A stretch of DNA of 64,000 bases from JAXLRU01 sp046330935. GTDB taxonomy: Bacteria; Actinomycetota; Actinomycetes; Actinomycetales; Kineosporiaceae. How positions within the stretch are numbered: the stretch's first letter is position 1; every line of letters starts with the position of its first letter. This document shows positions 41,928 to 49,338 of this stretch, piece by piece. The translations under genes were made by a program, and so were the position numbers. The stretch covers positions 496,001 through 560,000 of the forward strand of contig JAXLRU010000002.1 in NCBI GenBank assembly GCA_046330935.1. Reading direction: 5' to 3'. The notes beneath the pieces were generated by a model. That model was not told the origin of the DNA. It was given only the letters and a program-made list of their open reading frames with translations, and made no database searches.

Positions 41928-42416
41928 GTGGAACGCTTCCCTGAGGGGGGACAGGGCGTCGACGTCGGGGGGCCGCAGCCCGTGCTGGCCCGCCGACGCA
42001 CGAGTGCCACCGTCTCCAAGCTGGCCCAGCAGGTCGTCGTCGCCGTCGTGCTTGGCGCGCTCGCCGCGACGTCGGGCGGCACGGTCGGCCGGTTCGGTTT
42101 CGGAGCGCTGGCGGCCGTGATGGCGCTGGGCGCCCTGTCGAGCCTGCTGGCGCTGGTCCGCCCGCCCTGGGTCGAGTTCGCGCCGTCGGGGCTGACAGTG
42201 GCCCATCCCGCGCAGCGCCGGTCGTGGACGTGGGAGGACTGCCGCGACGTCACGCTCATCGGCAGGCGGCAGCTCAAGGCGGTCCGGATCGGGCTCGCGG
42301 GCGGGGGCGACAAGGCCAAGGTGCTGCTGCCGCTGCACCTCGACGTCCCACCGGAGCGCCTCGCCGAGCTGGCGACGCTGTTCCGCCACACCTACGGCGG
42401 CACGGCACAGGGCTGA
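41928..42416 (+). CDS. Second PH-like two-helix membrane protein
   Basis: From GTG 41928, 162 residues: a short acidic start, a basic stretch (LARRRTSATVSKLAQ), two membrane helices (about 35-55 and 60-80) and a PH-like domain. The domain shows PPWVEFAPSGLTVAHPAQRRSWTWEDCRDVTLI and a terminal helix (ERLAELATLFRHTYG). The layout matches the product of the gene at 41097. CATGAT (41916-41921) six bases before the start indicates a leaderless transcript. Function unknown. Confidence 0.6.
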   Translation: MERFPEGGQGVDVGGPQPVLARRRTSATVSKLAQQVVVAVVLGALAATSGGTVGRFGFGALAAVMALGALSSLLALVRPPWVEFAPSGLTVAHPAQRRSWTWEDCRDVTLIGRRQLKAVRIGLAGGGDKAKVLLPLHLDVPPERLAELATLFRHTYGGTAQG

Positions 42417-42426
42417 GGCCCGCGCC

Positions 42427-43032
42427 TCAGCGCAGCGGCGTCGCGAGCAGCGAGTCGAGGACGGCGCGCAGGCCCGCCGCCATGTCGACGGCCGAGCGGT
42501 CGAGCAGCCACTGCACCTGCAGGCCGTCCATGACGGCGGTGACGACGCGTGCGGCGAGGTCGGGTTCGACCCCGGGGCGCAGGCCGCCCTCGGCGGCGAC
42601 GTCGGCGAGCGCGCGGGTGAGCTGGGCGGCGACGTTGGCGTAGCGGCGCCGGAAGTAGTCGTGGGCGGGATGGTCGGGGGAGGTGGCCTCGGCCGAGAGC
42701 ACGCAGAACAGCTCGACGATGCGCGGGTTGCGCGCGTTGTCCTCCACGAGCTCGAGCAGGCCCTTGAGCACGCCCGCGCCCTGGGCGGTGGCCATGCCGA
42801 ACCGGGCCTCGTCGCGCTCGTCGCGCATCTCGAGGACGGCGGCGAGCAGCAGCTCCTTGCTGGCGAAGTGGTGCAGCAGGCCGGGGTGGCTGATCCCCAC
42901 CCGCTGAGCGATCTCGCGCAGGGACGCCGAGTGGTAGCCGACCTCGCCGAACAGCTCCATGGCCGCGTCGAGGATCTCCTCGCGGCGTGCCCGGCCCCTG
43001 GCGTAGCCCCGCGCCGGCGGTGCGCCCGTCAT
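42427..43032 (-). CDS. TetR-family regulator divergent from a GH3 gene
   Basis: The 201-residue protein has an N-terminal TetR helix-turn-helix (about 12-60: RREEILDAAMELFGEVGYHSASLREIAQRVGISHPGLLHHF) and a helical ligand domain including a TetR_C-like DYFRRRYANVAAQLTRALADV. The ATG is at 43032. It is transcribed away from the GH3 glucosidase gene at 43219. Regulators of this branch next to cytoplasmic GH3 enzymes plausibly repress them until sugar ligand arrives, which is inference. Confidence 0.85.
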   Translation of the reverse strand: MTGAPPARGYARGRARREEILDAAMELFGEVGYHSASLREIAQRVGISHPGLLHHFASKELLLAAVLEMRDERDEARFGMATAQGAGVLKGLLELVEDNARNPRIVELFCVLSAEATSPDHPAHDYFRRRYANVAAQLTRALADVAAEGGLRPGVEPDLAARVVTAVMDGLQVQWLLDRSAVDMAAGLRAVLDSLLATPLR

Positions 43033-43218
43033 CCGTCCCGTCCCGTCGCTGCGCTGGCCCCGAGTTCCGTCGGGCTGAATACTTACCACCCGGTCAGGAT
43101 TCGCGTACGCTGGGGTGGTGACCCGGCCATTCTGCGCGTCCGGACCCCGGCCCGACAGGACCACCCGGGCCACGGCGCGCCCAGCCCCTCCCCCTCTCGC
43201 CACCGAAGGACGGCAGCG
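43033..43218. promoter_or_regulatory. Divergent control region between tetR-type and GH3 genes
   Basis: CCACCCGGTCA (from about 43087) is mirrored by TGGTGACCCGG (to about 43127) with a GGTCA/TGACC core on either side of the locally A/T-richer cggattcgcgtacgc segment. This is a candidate operator for the TetR-type protein. Symmetry is imperfect. Confidence 0.35.
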
Positions 43219-45591
43219 ATGACGCTCACCACCCCCACGGCGTCCCCGAACCACGACGAGCCCTCGGGGGCGACTGCCGCGCCCGGCGACGTCGCCGCGC
43301 TGATCGCCGGGATGACCCTGGAGGAGAAGGCCTCGCTGTGCTCGGGCGCCACCATGTGGCACACCAAGGCGGTGGCACGCCTCGGCATCGAGCCGATCAT
43401 GCTGAGCGACGGCCCGCACGGGCTGCGCGCGCAGGAGGTCACCGAGGACCACACCCCCGGCATCGCAGACGCCCACCCCGCCACCTGCTTCCCCACGGCC
43501 GCAGCCCTCGGCTCGTCGTGGGACCCCCGGCTGCTGCACGCCGTCGGCCGCGCCATCGGCGCCGAGGCCCGCGCGCTCGGCGTCCACGTCGTCCTCGGGC
43601 CCGGCGTCAACATCAAGCGGTCGCCGCTGTGCGGGCGCAACTTCGAGTACCTCTCGGAGGACCCGGCGCTGACCGGCCTGCTCGCCACCGCGTTCGTCGA
43701 CGGCGTGCAGTCGCAGGGCGTCGGGACGTCGCTGAAGCACTTCGCCGCGAACAACCAGGAGACCGACCGGATGCGGGTCGACGCCCAGGTCGACGAGCGC
43801 ACCCTGCGCGAGGTCTACCTGTCCGGCTTCGAGCGGCCGATCACCCAGGCCCGCCCGTGGACGGTGATGTGCGCCTACAACCGGGTCAACGGCGTCCACG
43901 CCTCCCAGCACCCCTGGCTGCTCACCCGCGTGCTGCGCGAGGACTGGGGCTTCGAGGGGGCCGTGATGTCCGACTGGGGCGCCGTCGTCGACCGCGTCGC
44001 CGCCCTCGCCGCCGGGCTCGACCTGGAGATGCCCAGCTCGCGCGGGGTCACCGACGCCCAGATCGTCGACGCCGTGCGCTCCGGCCGGCTCGAGGAGTCG
44101 GTGCTCGACCGCACCGTCGCGCGACTGCTGCGGCTGGTCGCCACCGCGACGGCGTCCGCAACGGACGAAGCGCCGGACGACGCCGACGCGCTCGACCTCG
44201 ACGCCCACCACGCGCTCGCCCGCGAGGTGGCGGCGCAGTGCGCGGTCCTGCTCAAGAACGACGGTGACCTGCTCCCCCTCGACCCGGCGGGCACCGCCCG
44301 GATCGCGGTGATCGGCGAGTTCGCCCGCACCCCCCGCTACCAGGGCGCCGGGTCCTCCCAGGTCAACGCCACCCGGGTGGAGGACGCGCTGACCGCAATG
44401 CGCGAGGTCGCCGGCGACCGGGTCGCCTTCGCCCCCGGCTTCACCCTCGACGCCGACGCCGACCCGTCGACGCCGCAGGCCGTGCAGCTGCGCGCGGAGG
44501 CCGTGGCCGCTGCCGCCGCCGCCGACGTCGTCGTCGCGTTCCTCGGCCTGCCGCGTAGCGCCGAGTCCGAGGGCTTCGACCGCACCCACCTGCGCCTGCC
44601 GCAGGCCCAGCTCGACCTGCTCGCCGACGTCGCCGCGGTGAACCCGCAGGTCGTCGTCGTCCTCGCCAACGGTGCCGTGGTCGACGTCGCCTCCTGGCAG
44701 GGGCAGGCCCGCGCCGTCCTCGAGGGCTGGCTGCTGGGCCAGGCCGGCGGCGGCGCCGTCGCCGACCTGCTGTTCGGCGCGGCGAACCCCTCCGGCCGGC
44801 TCGCCGAGTCGATCCCCCTGAGCCTCGCCGACGTGCCGGCGTCGCTGAACTTCCCCGGCGAGTTCGGCGCCGTCCGCTACGGCGAGGGCCTGTTCGTGGG
44901 CTACCGCGGCCTCGACGCCCAGCAGCGCGACGTCGCCTACCCCTTCGGCCACGGCCTGTCGTACACGTCGTTCGCGTGGAGCGACCTCGCCGTCGACGTC
45001 GTGGCCGGCGCGGACCTCGGCGCGCAGGCGGCGGCGCGGCTGGACGGCGCGCCCGTCGTGACGCTCGGCCTCACCGTGACGAACACGGGGACGCGGGCCG
45101 GCAGCGACGTCGTCCAGGTGTACGTCGGCGACCCCGCGGCCTCGGTGACGCGCCCCGTGCGGGAGCTGAAGGCGTTCGCCAAGGTGGCGCTGGCGCCGGG
45201 CGAGTCGCGCCGCGTCGAGCTGTCCCTCACCGCCCGCGACCTCGCCTTCTGGCACCCCGCCGTGCGGCGCTGGGTGGTCGAGCCCGGCGCCTTCGACATC
45301 GCCGTGGGCGCGTCCTCGCGCGATCTGCGCCTGAGCGCCACCGTCGACGTCGACGCCCCCGCGCTCGTGCTGCCCCTGGACGAGGAGTCCACCATCGACG
45401 AGTGGGTGGCCCACCCCGTCGCCGGCCCGATCGTGGCGCCCCTGCTGCCCGCCGAGGGCCCGTTCGCCGACCCCGAGATCCGGATGATGCTCGGCTCGAT
45501 GCCGATGGTCCGGCTGCTCGACTGGCCCGGCGCCCCCGTCACCCGCGAGGAGTTCGAGGCGCTGCGGGCGCGGGTCAACGCGGAGGCGTGA
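43219..45591 (+). CDS. Cytoplasmic GH3 beta-glycosidase
   Basis: The 790-residue protein begins without signal peptide. It has the GH3 N-terminal barrel (MTLEEKASLCSGATMWHT, LGPGVNIKRSPLCGRNFEYLSEDP, LKHFAANNQE, and the nucleophile Asp252 in VMSDWGAV). It has the (alpha/beta)6 sandwich with GAGSSQVN, and a fibronectin type III-like C-terminal domain (PFGHGLSYTSFAWSDL, GSDVVQVYV). It probably hydrolyses imported cello-, laminari- or gentio-oligosaccharides. AAGGA lies eight bases before the ATG. The extra C-terminal 70 residues (DEWVAHPVAGP ... MMLGSMPMVRL) are typical of actinobacterial members. Confidence 0.9.
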   Translation: MTLTTPTASPNHDEPSGATAAPGDVAALIAGMTLEEKASLCSGATMWHTKAVARLGIEPIMLSDGPHGLRAQEVTEDHTPGIADAHPATCFPTAAALGSSWDPRLLHAVGRAIGAEARALGVHVVLGPGVNIKRSPLCGRNFEYLSEDPALTGLLATAFVDGVQSQGVGTSLKHFAANNQETDRMRVDAQVDERTLREVYLSGFERPITQARPWTVMCAYNRVNGVHASQHPWLLTRVLREDWGFEGAVMSDWGAVVDRVAALAAGLDLEMPSSRGVTDAQIVDAVRSGRLEESVLDRTVARLLRLVATATASATDEAPDDADALDLDAHHALAREVAAQCAVLLKNDGDLLPLDPAGTARIAVIGEFARTPRYQGAGSSQVNATRVEDALTAMREVAGDRVAFAPGFTLDADADPSTPQAVQLRAEAVAAAAAADVVVAFLGLPRSAESEGFDRTHLRLPQAQLDLLADVAAVNPQVVVVLANGAVVDVASWQGQARAVLEGWLLGQAGGGAVADLLFGAANPSGRLAESIPLSLADVPASLNFPGEFGAVRYGEGLFVGYRGLDAQQRDVAYPFGHGLSYTSFAWSDLAVDVVAGADLGAQAAARLDGAPVVTLGLTVTNTGTRAGSDVVQVYVGDPAASVTRPVRELKAFAKVALAPGESRRVELSLTARDLAFWHPAVRRWVVEPGAFDIAVGASSRDLRLSATVDVDAPALVLPLDEESTIDEWVAHPVAGPIVAPLLPAEGPFADPEIRMMLGSMPMVRLLDWPGAPVTREEFEALRARVNAEA

Positions 45592-45643
45592 CGCCGCCGC
45601 GGCGCCCGGCCCCCACAGCGCTCGGCCTCGGCGCAGCGTCAGC

Positions 45644-46219
45644 TCACTCGACGGCCTTCGCCAGCTCGTCCTTGGTCATGGTGGAGCGGCCGGAGACGTC
45701 CTGCTCCTTGGCCTTCTCGTAGAGCTCCTCCTTGGTGAGGTCGACGGTGGAGTCCGAGGACCCCGCGAGGGGCTCCTTCGCCCGGCTGTCGTCGGCCACG
45801 CCGGTCTGCTCGGCGAAGCGGGCGCCCAGCTCGGCCCGCTCGTCGTCGTCGGCCTGCTCGGCGAGGACGGGCAGGAGGTCCTGCTCCTCCTCCTCCACGT
45901 GGTGGCGGATCTCGGCGATCATGGCGGCGAGCTTGCCGTCGAAGCCGGGGGCGTCGGGCTCGCTGGCCAGCAGCTCCTGCATCAGCTGCTCCACGTGGTG
46001 GTGCTCGGCGGCACCGTCGTGGACCTCGCTGCCCTCCTCGGGCTCCAGCTGCTGGATCCGCGGGTAGACGAAGGACTCCTCCGCCTGCGAGTGCGGGGTG
46101 AGCAGGGCGGCGACCTGCTGCAGCAGGGCGGGGATGTCGGCGCCCTCCTGCTGGGTCTGCTCCAGCAGCTCGTCCATCGTCCGGTGCTGGCTCTTGATCA
46201 GGTCCACGATGTCGGGCAC
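45644..46219 (-). CDS. Hemerythrin HHE protein with C-terminal Rho_N-like domain
   Basis: Starting at GTG 46219, with GAGGAG six bases upstream, the 191-residue protein has an HHE bundle (about 1-145). Candidate iron ligands are in KSQHRTMDELL, PHSQAEESFVYP, AAEHHHVEQLM and EIRHHVEEEEQDLLP. A linker is followed by LTKEELYEKAKEQDVSGRSTMTKDELAKAVE, a Rho_N/SAP-like helical motif. The combination resembles stress-related actinobacterial HHE proteins. Diiron-based sensing or storage of oxygen or NO is inferred. The frame upstream (to 46387) is open but lacks a ribosome site. It is convergent with GH3 and divergent from the MerR gene. Confidence 0.8.
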   Translation of the reverse strand: MPDIVDLIKSQHRTMDELLEQTQQEGADIPALLQQVAALLTPHSQAEESFVYPRIQQLEPEEGSEVHDGAAEHHHVEQLMQELLASEPDAPGFDGKLAAMIAEIRHHVEEEEQDLLPVLAEQADDDERAELGARFAEQTGVADDSRAKEPLAGSSDSTVDLTKEELYEKAKEQDVSGRSTMTKDELAKAVE

Positions 46220-46334
46220 GCCGCTCTCCTCGGCTCGGTCCTCCGGCGGCCCGCGCATCATCGGCCCGCCCTTCTCCCGTGGACATGCCCAGCCGGGGCC
46301 CGCGGCATGCCCCCGCGGCGTGCTATCCAGAGGC

Positions 46335-46961
46335 GTGCGCGTGTCCGAGCTGGCCGAACGGTCCGGCGTGAGCATCCCGACGATCAAGTTCTACATCCGG
46401 GAGGGGCTGCTGCCGCCCGGGCGGACGACCTCGCCCCGCCAGGCCGACTACGACGAGTCCCACCTCGACCGGCTGAGGCTCGTGCGGGCGCTCGTGGACG
46501 TCGGCGGCCTGTCGCTGGCCTCGGTCCGCGAGGTCCTCGACGCCGTCACCGGGCCCGCCGGCCTGGACCAGGCCATCGCCCGCGCCCACGGCGGCCTGGC
46601 GCCCCGTCCACCCGCCGAGCCGGACACGACGCGGGCGAGGGCCCTCGTCGGCCGGCTCGGCTGGGTGGTCGACGAGCACGGCGCCCCGCTGCGGCAGCTC
46701 GCCGCGGCCCTGGAGGCCGCCCAGGCGGTGGGCCTCGACGTCGACGACGCGCTGATCGACGTCTACGCCGGTGCGGCGGCCGTGGTGGCCCGCTACGACG
46801 TCTCGATCATCCCCTGGTCACGGGAGGATCCGGCGCCGTCGGTGACGCAGGCGGTCCTCGGGACGGTGCTGTACGAGCCGCTGCTGCTCGCGCTGCGGCG
46901 GCTGGCCCAGTCGGACGCGTTCGTCAGGGGTCCGCAGCGCGACGGTGGCGCGACGGCCTGA
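46335..46961 (+). CDS. MerR-family transcriptional regulator
   Basis: The 208-residue protein starts MRVSELAERSGVSIPTIKFYIREGLLPPGR, the MerR winged helix of the subgroup with TIKFY. It continues with the DESHLDRLRLVRALVDVGGLSLASVREVLDAV dimerisation helices and a helical effector domain without metal-binding cysteines. GTG 46335 is preferred on family grounds, though GTG 46341 has the better-spaced AGAGG. The targets are unknown. It is divergent from the HHE gene, which it may control. Confidence 0.82.
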   Translation: MRVSELAERSGVSIPTIKFYIREGLLPPGRTTSPRQADYDESHLDRLRLVRALVDVGGLSLASVREVLDAVTGPAGLDQAIARAHGGLAPRPPAEPDTTRARALVGRLGWVVDEHGAPLRQLAAALEAAQAVGLDVDDALIDVYAGAAAVVARYDVSIIPWSREDPAPSVTQAVLGTVLYEPLLLALRRLAQSDAFVRGPQRDGGATA

Positions 46962-46968
46962 CGTCGGC

Positions 46969-47874
46969 TCAGCGGTGGCAGTCGCGCACGCCCCGCAACC
47001 AGTCGAGCAGGATCGGGCCGATCGTGGCCGCCTGGAACGTGCCGTTGTGGTCGACGCCGGGCAGGATCTCGACGCGGGTGCGGTAGCCGCGCTCGCGCAG
47101 CAGGCCGGCCGTGCCGGTGGCGATGGCCGTGGTCGGCAGGATCTCGTCGGCGTCCCCCTGCACGAGCAGCGCCTGCAGGTGCGGGCGCGAGCCGGCCGGG
47201 GCGAGGTAGGTCTGCGTCGCGGCCGAGGCGTACAGGTCGGGCAGCTCCTCCTCGGTGCCGCCCATCATCTGCCATGGCCACTGGCCGATGCCCCGCAGGT
47301 CGTAGACGCCCGACAGGCCCACCCACCCGTCGACGTCCGCGAGCGGGTAGGGGCAGGACGTCGTCGCGAAGGCGCGGTCGCCGAACGCCGCCAGCGACGT
47401 GAGGTGCGCGCCCGCCGAGTGCCCGAGGAGGACGACCGGGCCCACCCGGTAGCCCGCGCCGCGGACCAGGGCCACCGCGGCGTCCACGGCGCAACGCACG
47501 TCCTGGGCGGGCACGGGGAAGCGCGACGCGGCGTCCCCCACCCGGTAGGTGGCGTTGACGACGGCGATCCGCCGGGCGGCGAGGTGCTCGGCGAGCTGCG
47601 TGAGGCCGCTGCGGTCGGCGGTGGCCCAGCCGCCGCCGGGGACCGTCACCACGAGCGGGACGGGCGAGGCGCCGCGCCGGGGGGGCAGGTGGACGTCGGC
47701 CTGGACGCCCGGCAGGTAGTCCACCGTGCGCACCGCGGGCAGCGGCGCGGGCAGCGGCGCAGGCGCGGGGCGGGCGGAGTGGGCGGGGGCGGCGGACGCG
47801 GGGGCGACGAGGCCGGGGACGCCCACGGCGAGCAGGGCGGCGGTGACGACGGCGGCACGACGGATGCGGGACAT
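46969..47874 (-). CDS. Secreted alpha/beta-hydrolase (esterase/lipase-like)
   Basis: The 301-residue protein has a signal peptide (1-28, ending APASA) and a Pro/Ala spacer, then an alpha/beta-hydrolase: oxyanion motif VTVPGGGWAT, nucleophile elbow LLGHSAGAH, acid Asp in QGDADEILP and His in GVDHNGTF. This is the BD-FAE/carboxylesterase type that deacylates small esters or decorated polysaccharides. AAGGAG precedes ATG 47874, and a perfect palindrome lies immediately upstream of that ribosome site. It is convergent with the MerR gene. Confidence 0.85.
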   Translation of the reverse strand: MSRIRRAAVVTAALLAVGVPGLVAPASAAPAHSARPAPAPLPAPLPAVRTVDYLPGVQADVHLPPRRGASPVPLVVTVPGGGWATADRSGLTQLAEHLAARRIAVVNATYRVGDAASRFPVPAQDVRCAVDAAVALVRGAGYRVGPVVLLGHSAGAHLTSLAAFGDRAFATTSCPYPLADVDGWVGLSGVYDLRGIGQWPWQMMGGTEEELPDLYASAATQTYLAPAGSRPHLQALLVQGDADEILPTTAIATGTAGLLRERGYRTRVEILPGVDHNGTFQAATIGPILLDWLRGVRDCHR

Positions 47875-47883
47875 GCACTCTCC

Positions 47884-47904
47884 TTGGATAGTAGAACTAT
47901 CCAA
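47884..47904. promoter_or_regulatory. Perfect palindrome before the esterase gene
   Basis: TTGGATAG (47884-47891) and CTATCCAA (47897-47904) are exact inverted repeats around five bases. The left arm overlaps the ribosome-site side of the leader. It may be a repressor operator or an mRNA hairpin abutting the Shine-Dalgarno. Confidence 0.6.
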
Positions 47905-47978
47905 ACGTGGTGAGCCGACCCTTCCTCCGTCAAGTCACGGAACGGACACATCGCCCGGGTGACGTCCGGCAGAAAGCC

Positions 47979-48015
47979 GTGAGCCCCGGGGCGCAGGAGG
48001 CGCACCGGGGCTCAC
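47979..48015 (-). terminator. Terminator for the first six-cysteine secreted protein gene
   Basis: GTGAGCCCCGG (47979-47989) pairs with CCGGGGCTCAC (48005-48015), an 11-bp perfect stem with a 15-base loop, 28 bases past the stop at 48043. Confidence 0.7.
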
Positions 48016-48042
48016 GAGCGCTGACGAGCGCCGGCCAGGAGG

Positions 48043-48546
48043 TCAGTACCAGAGCGGCACGCAGTAGTCCGGGATCGGCATCCCCTCGGTCTCCCGCCAC
48101 ACGGGCAGGTAGTTCGAGTAGATGCTGTACTCCCCCCGGAACAGGGTGGCGTTGCAGGCGTACAGGGGACGCCCGGCCGCCGACATCGACACCGTCGCGG
48201 TCTGCCACGTGTTCTTGGCGCAGTTCTTGGTCACCCAGTACTGGCCCCACTTGGTGCCGTCGCCCCAGCGCACGCCGACCCACATGTTCACGCAGTAGCC
48301 GTCCTCGACGCGGTCGAGCGTCTTGACGGTCACCGAGCTGCCGTTCTTGCAGATCTGCGCCGCACCCCAGGTGGCGTACTTGGTCGTCGAGCACACGGTC
48401 GCGGCGTGCGACGGGTCGGCGGTCAGCGTGCCGCCCACCAGCAGCCCGAGCACCGACGCCACCACCCCCGCCAGCCGCAGCCGGTACCGGCGCCACCGCG
48501 CGGCCCTGACGCCCTGCTGTCCTGCCACTTCATGACGCCGCGTCAT
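48043..48546 (-). CDS. Small secreted six-cysteine protein, copy A
   Basis: ATG 48546 is preceded by AGGAGG at seven bases. The 167-residue protein has a long basic signal-peptide start (MTRRHEVAGQQGVRAARWRRYR), a hydrophobic core and a cleavage region TADPSHAAT. The mature part carries six cysteines (CSTTKYATWGAAQIC, YCVNMW, KNCAKNTW, YACNATL, DYCVPLWY), presumably three disulfides. It is a paralogue of the gene at 48710. I know no function. Secreted lectin-, toxin- or inhibitor-like roles are all possible. Its leader is almost identical to that of copy B. Confidence 0.72.
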   Translation of the reverse strand: MTRRHEVAGQQGVRAARWRRYRLRLAGVVASVLGLLVGGTLTADPSHAATVCSTTKYATWGAAQICKNGSSVTVKTLDRVEDGYCVNMWVGVRWGDGTKWGQYWVTKNCAKNTWQTATVSMSAAGRPLYACNATLFRGEYSIYSNYLPVWRETEGMPIPDYCVPLWY

Positions 48547-48641
48547 GCGTGCGCCTCCTGTCACGTTCCGCCCGTGGGCGATCTCCGGCGAACGCAGCGA
48601 GCGTCGTCTTCACCCGGTGCGGCGCACAGGGTAGTCCCAGG
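48544..48641 (-). repeat. Duplicated leader/promoter segment, copy A
   Basis: This 98-bp stretch, from the start codon upstream of copy A, matches 49208-49306 with one substitution and one inserted base. It contains the ribosome site AGGAGG and, at its far end, TACCCT as a possible -10 box, giving a leader of about 75 bases that can fold through GCGAACGC / GCGAGCGTC pairings. Confidence 0.8.
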
Positions 48642-48652
48642 TGCGGACGCGC

Positions 48653-48690
48653 GGCCACGTCCGGCGCGCCACCGCGCGCCGGACGTGGCC
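48653..48690 (-). terminator. Terminator after secreted protein copy B
   Basis: GGCCACGTCCGGCGCG (48653-48668) and CGCGCCGGACGTGGCC (48675-48690) form a 16-bp perfect stem with a six-base loop, 20 bases past the copy B stop. It insulates copy B from copy A. Confidence 0.8.
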
Positions 48691-48709
48691 CTCGACAAGG
48701 GATGACCGT

Positions 48710-49210
48710 CTAGGCCGGGCCGGGGCAGTTGTCGCCGCCCGGGATCCCCGGGAACTCCCGCCACACCGGCAGCCACCGGTACCCGGTGCCGGCCGTGCCG
48801 CGGTAGAGGAAGGCGGCGCAGGCGTAGAGAGGACGGTCAGCGGCCGAGATGGTCGTGGTCACGACCTGCCACGTGTTGTTGGCGCAGTTGCGGGCCACCG
48901 GGACGATGCCCCACGGCGTGCCGTCGCTCCACTTCACGCCCGCCCACAGCTCGACGCAGTAGCCGTCCTCCACCCGGTCCAGCGTCATCGCTCGCATCGT
49001 GGCGCCGTCCTTGCAGAACGACGCCGCCCCCCACGTGGCGTACTGCGTCGTCGAGCACTTCTGCACCGCCTGCGACGGGCTCGCCGTGACCGCTCCTACG
49101 ACCAGCAACCCCACCACTGAGGCGAGTACCGCGGTGGACCTGAGCCTGCGTCGCCCCCAGCTCCGGTTCCGTTGCCGCTCCGTCATGTCCCCTTCGCGAC
49201 GCCACCGCAT
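48710..49210 (-). CDS. Small secreted six-cysteine protein, copy B
   Basis: ATG 49210 has AGGAGG at seven bases and gives 166 residues. A basic start and hydrophobic core end near TASPSQA. The mature region has the same six-cysteine pattern as copy A (CSTTQYATWGAASFC, DRVEDGYCVELW, RNCANNTW, YACAAFL, DNCPGPA), and TLDRVEDGYC and LPVWRE are shared exactly. Roughly half of mature residues agree by eye. An inner ATG at 49186 is a weaker start. Function unknown. Confidence 0.72.
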   Translation of the reverse strand: MRWRREGDMTERQRNRSWGRRRLRSTAVLASVVGLLVVGAVTASPSQAVQKCSTTQYATWGAASFCKDGATMRAMTLDRVEDGYCVELWAGVKWSDGTPWGIVPVARNCANNTWQVVTTTISAADRPLYACAAFLYRGTAGTGYRWLPVWREFPGIPGGDNCPGPA

Positions 49211-49306
49211 GCGTGCGCCTCCTGTCACGTCCCCGCCCGTGGGCGATCTCCGGCGAACGCAGCGAGCGTCGTCTTCACCCGGTGCGGCGCACAGGGTAGT
49301 CCCAGG
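49208..49306 (-). repeat. Duplicated leader/promoter segment, copy B
   Basis: This 99-bp partner of 48544-48641 shows about 98 percent identity, far above the identity of the coding regions that follow. It includes the start codon, ribosome site, leader and the TACCCT promoter-like element. Confidence 0.8.
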
Positions 49307-49338
49307 GACGCACCCTGCCGGACGCCGTCCGCGCCCGA

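Noticed and set aside
43033..45414. Extension of the TetR frame over the whole GH3 gene on the opposite strand
   Set aside because: No protein family character. TetR homology begins at ATG 43032.
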